Assembly (NCBI GenBank): GCA_030424825.1
Contig: JAUHWE010000319.1
Location: 1 to 5,952 of the forward strand
DNA from: Verrucomicrobiia bacterium
Lineage (GTDB): Bacteria > Verrucomicrobiota > Verrucomicrobiia > Opitutales > Opitutaceae
Reading direction: 5' to 3'
DNA length: 5,952 nucleotides
Made by a program: the position numbers and the translations under genes. Under the pieces are notes generated by a model. The model worked only from the letters and a program-made list of their open reading frames with translations. It made no database searches and had not been told where the DNA came from. Shown here in pieces: positions 5,947-5,952 of this stretch (position 1 is its first letter; each line of letters opens with the position of its first letter).

Positions 5947-5952
5947 CCCACC

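Overview
The window looks like ordinary chromosomal DNA from a Gram-negative-type bacterium, most likely a verrucomicrobial (Opitutae-like) lineage. That placement is an inference. It rests on a topoisomerase III ending in a Lys/Ala-rich tail, a UDP-glucose dehydrogenase of the long, animal-like type, an ECF sigma factor coupled to a small exported protein instead of an anti-sigma factor, and a RuvC with an N-terminal extension. There is no rRNA, tRNA or lineage-specific marker to prove it. Base composition looks even across the window, and I saw no insertion sequence, integrase, CRISPR array or tRNA.

Layout, left to right. Bases 3-1355 (+) are the C-terminal part of a type IA topoisomerase (topB) that runs off the left edge. 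Bases 1494-1823 (+) encode a small four-helix membrane protein of unknown role. It converges on ugd (UDP-glucose 6-dehydrogenase, 1899-3266, -). The 75-base gap between their ends holds a nested inverted repeat that is a good candidate for a bidirectional terminator. A 282-base divergent intergenic region (3267-3548) separates ugd from an ECF-type sigma factor gene (3549-4130, +). The sigma stop codon overlaps the start of a small exported protein (4127-4579, +). That pair converges, across only 16 bases, on ruvC (4596-5183, -), which overlaps the end of an upstream TSUP-family membrane transporter gene (5176-5946, -) close to the right edge.

How the genes work together. TopB and RuvC both handle DNA topology or recombination intermediates, but they lie in separate transcription units and are not obviously linked. 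ugd supplies UDP-glucuronate for envelope or exopolysaccharide synthesis, with no glycosyltransferases beside it. The sigma factor and its partner form a compact two-gene unit. The most interesting signal is in the ugd/sigma intergenic region: two copies of the same palindrome, ATTCT-N4-AGAAT, one just before each divergent gene. This could be a shared operator. I found no convincing new multi-gene system. The sigma/exported-protein pair and the paired palindromes are the items most worth following up.
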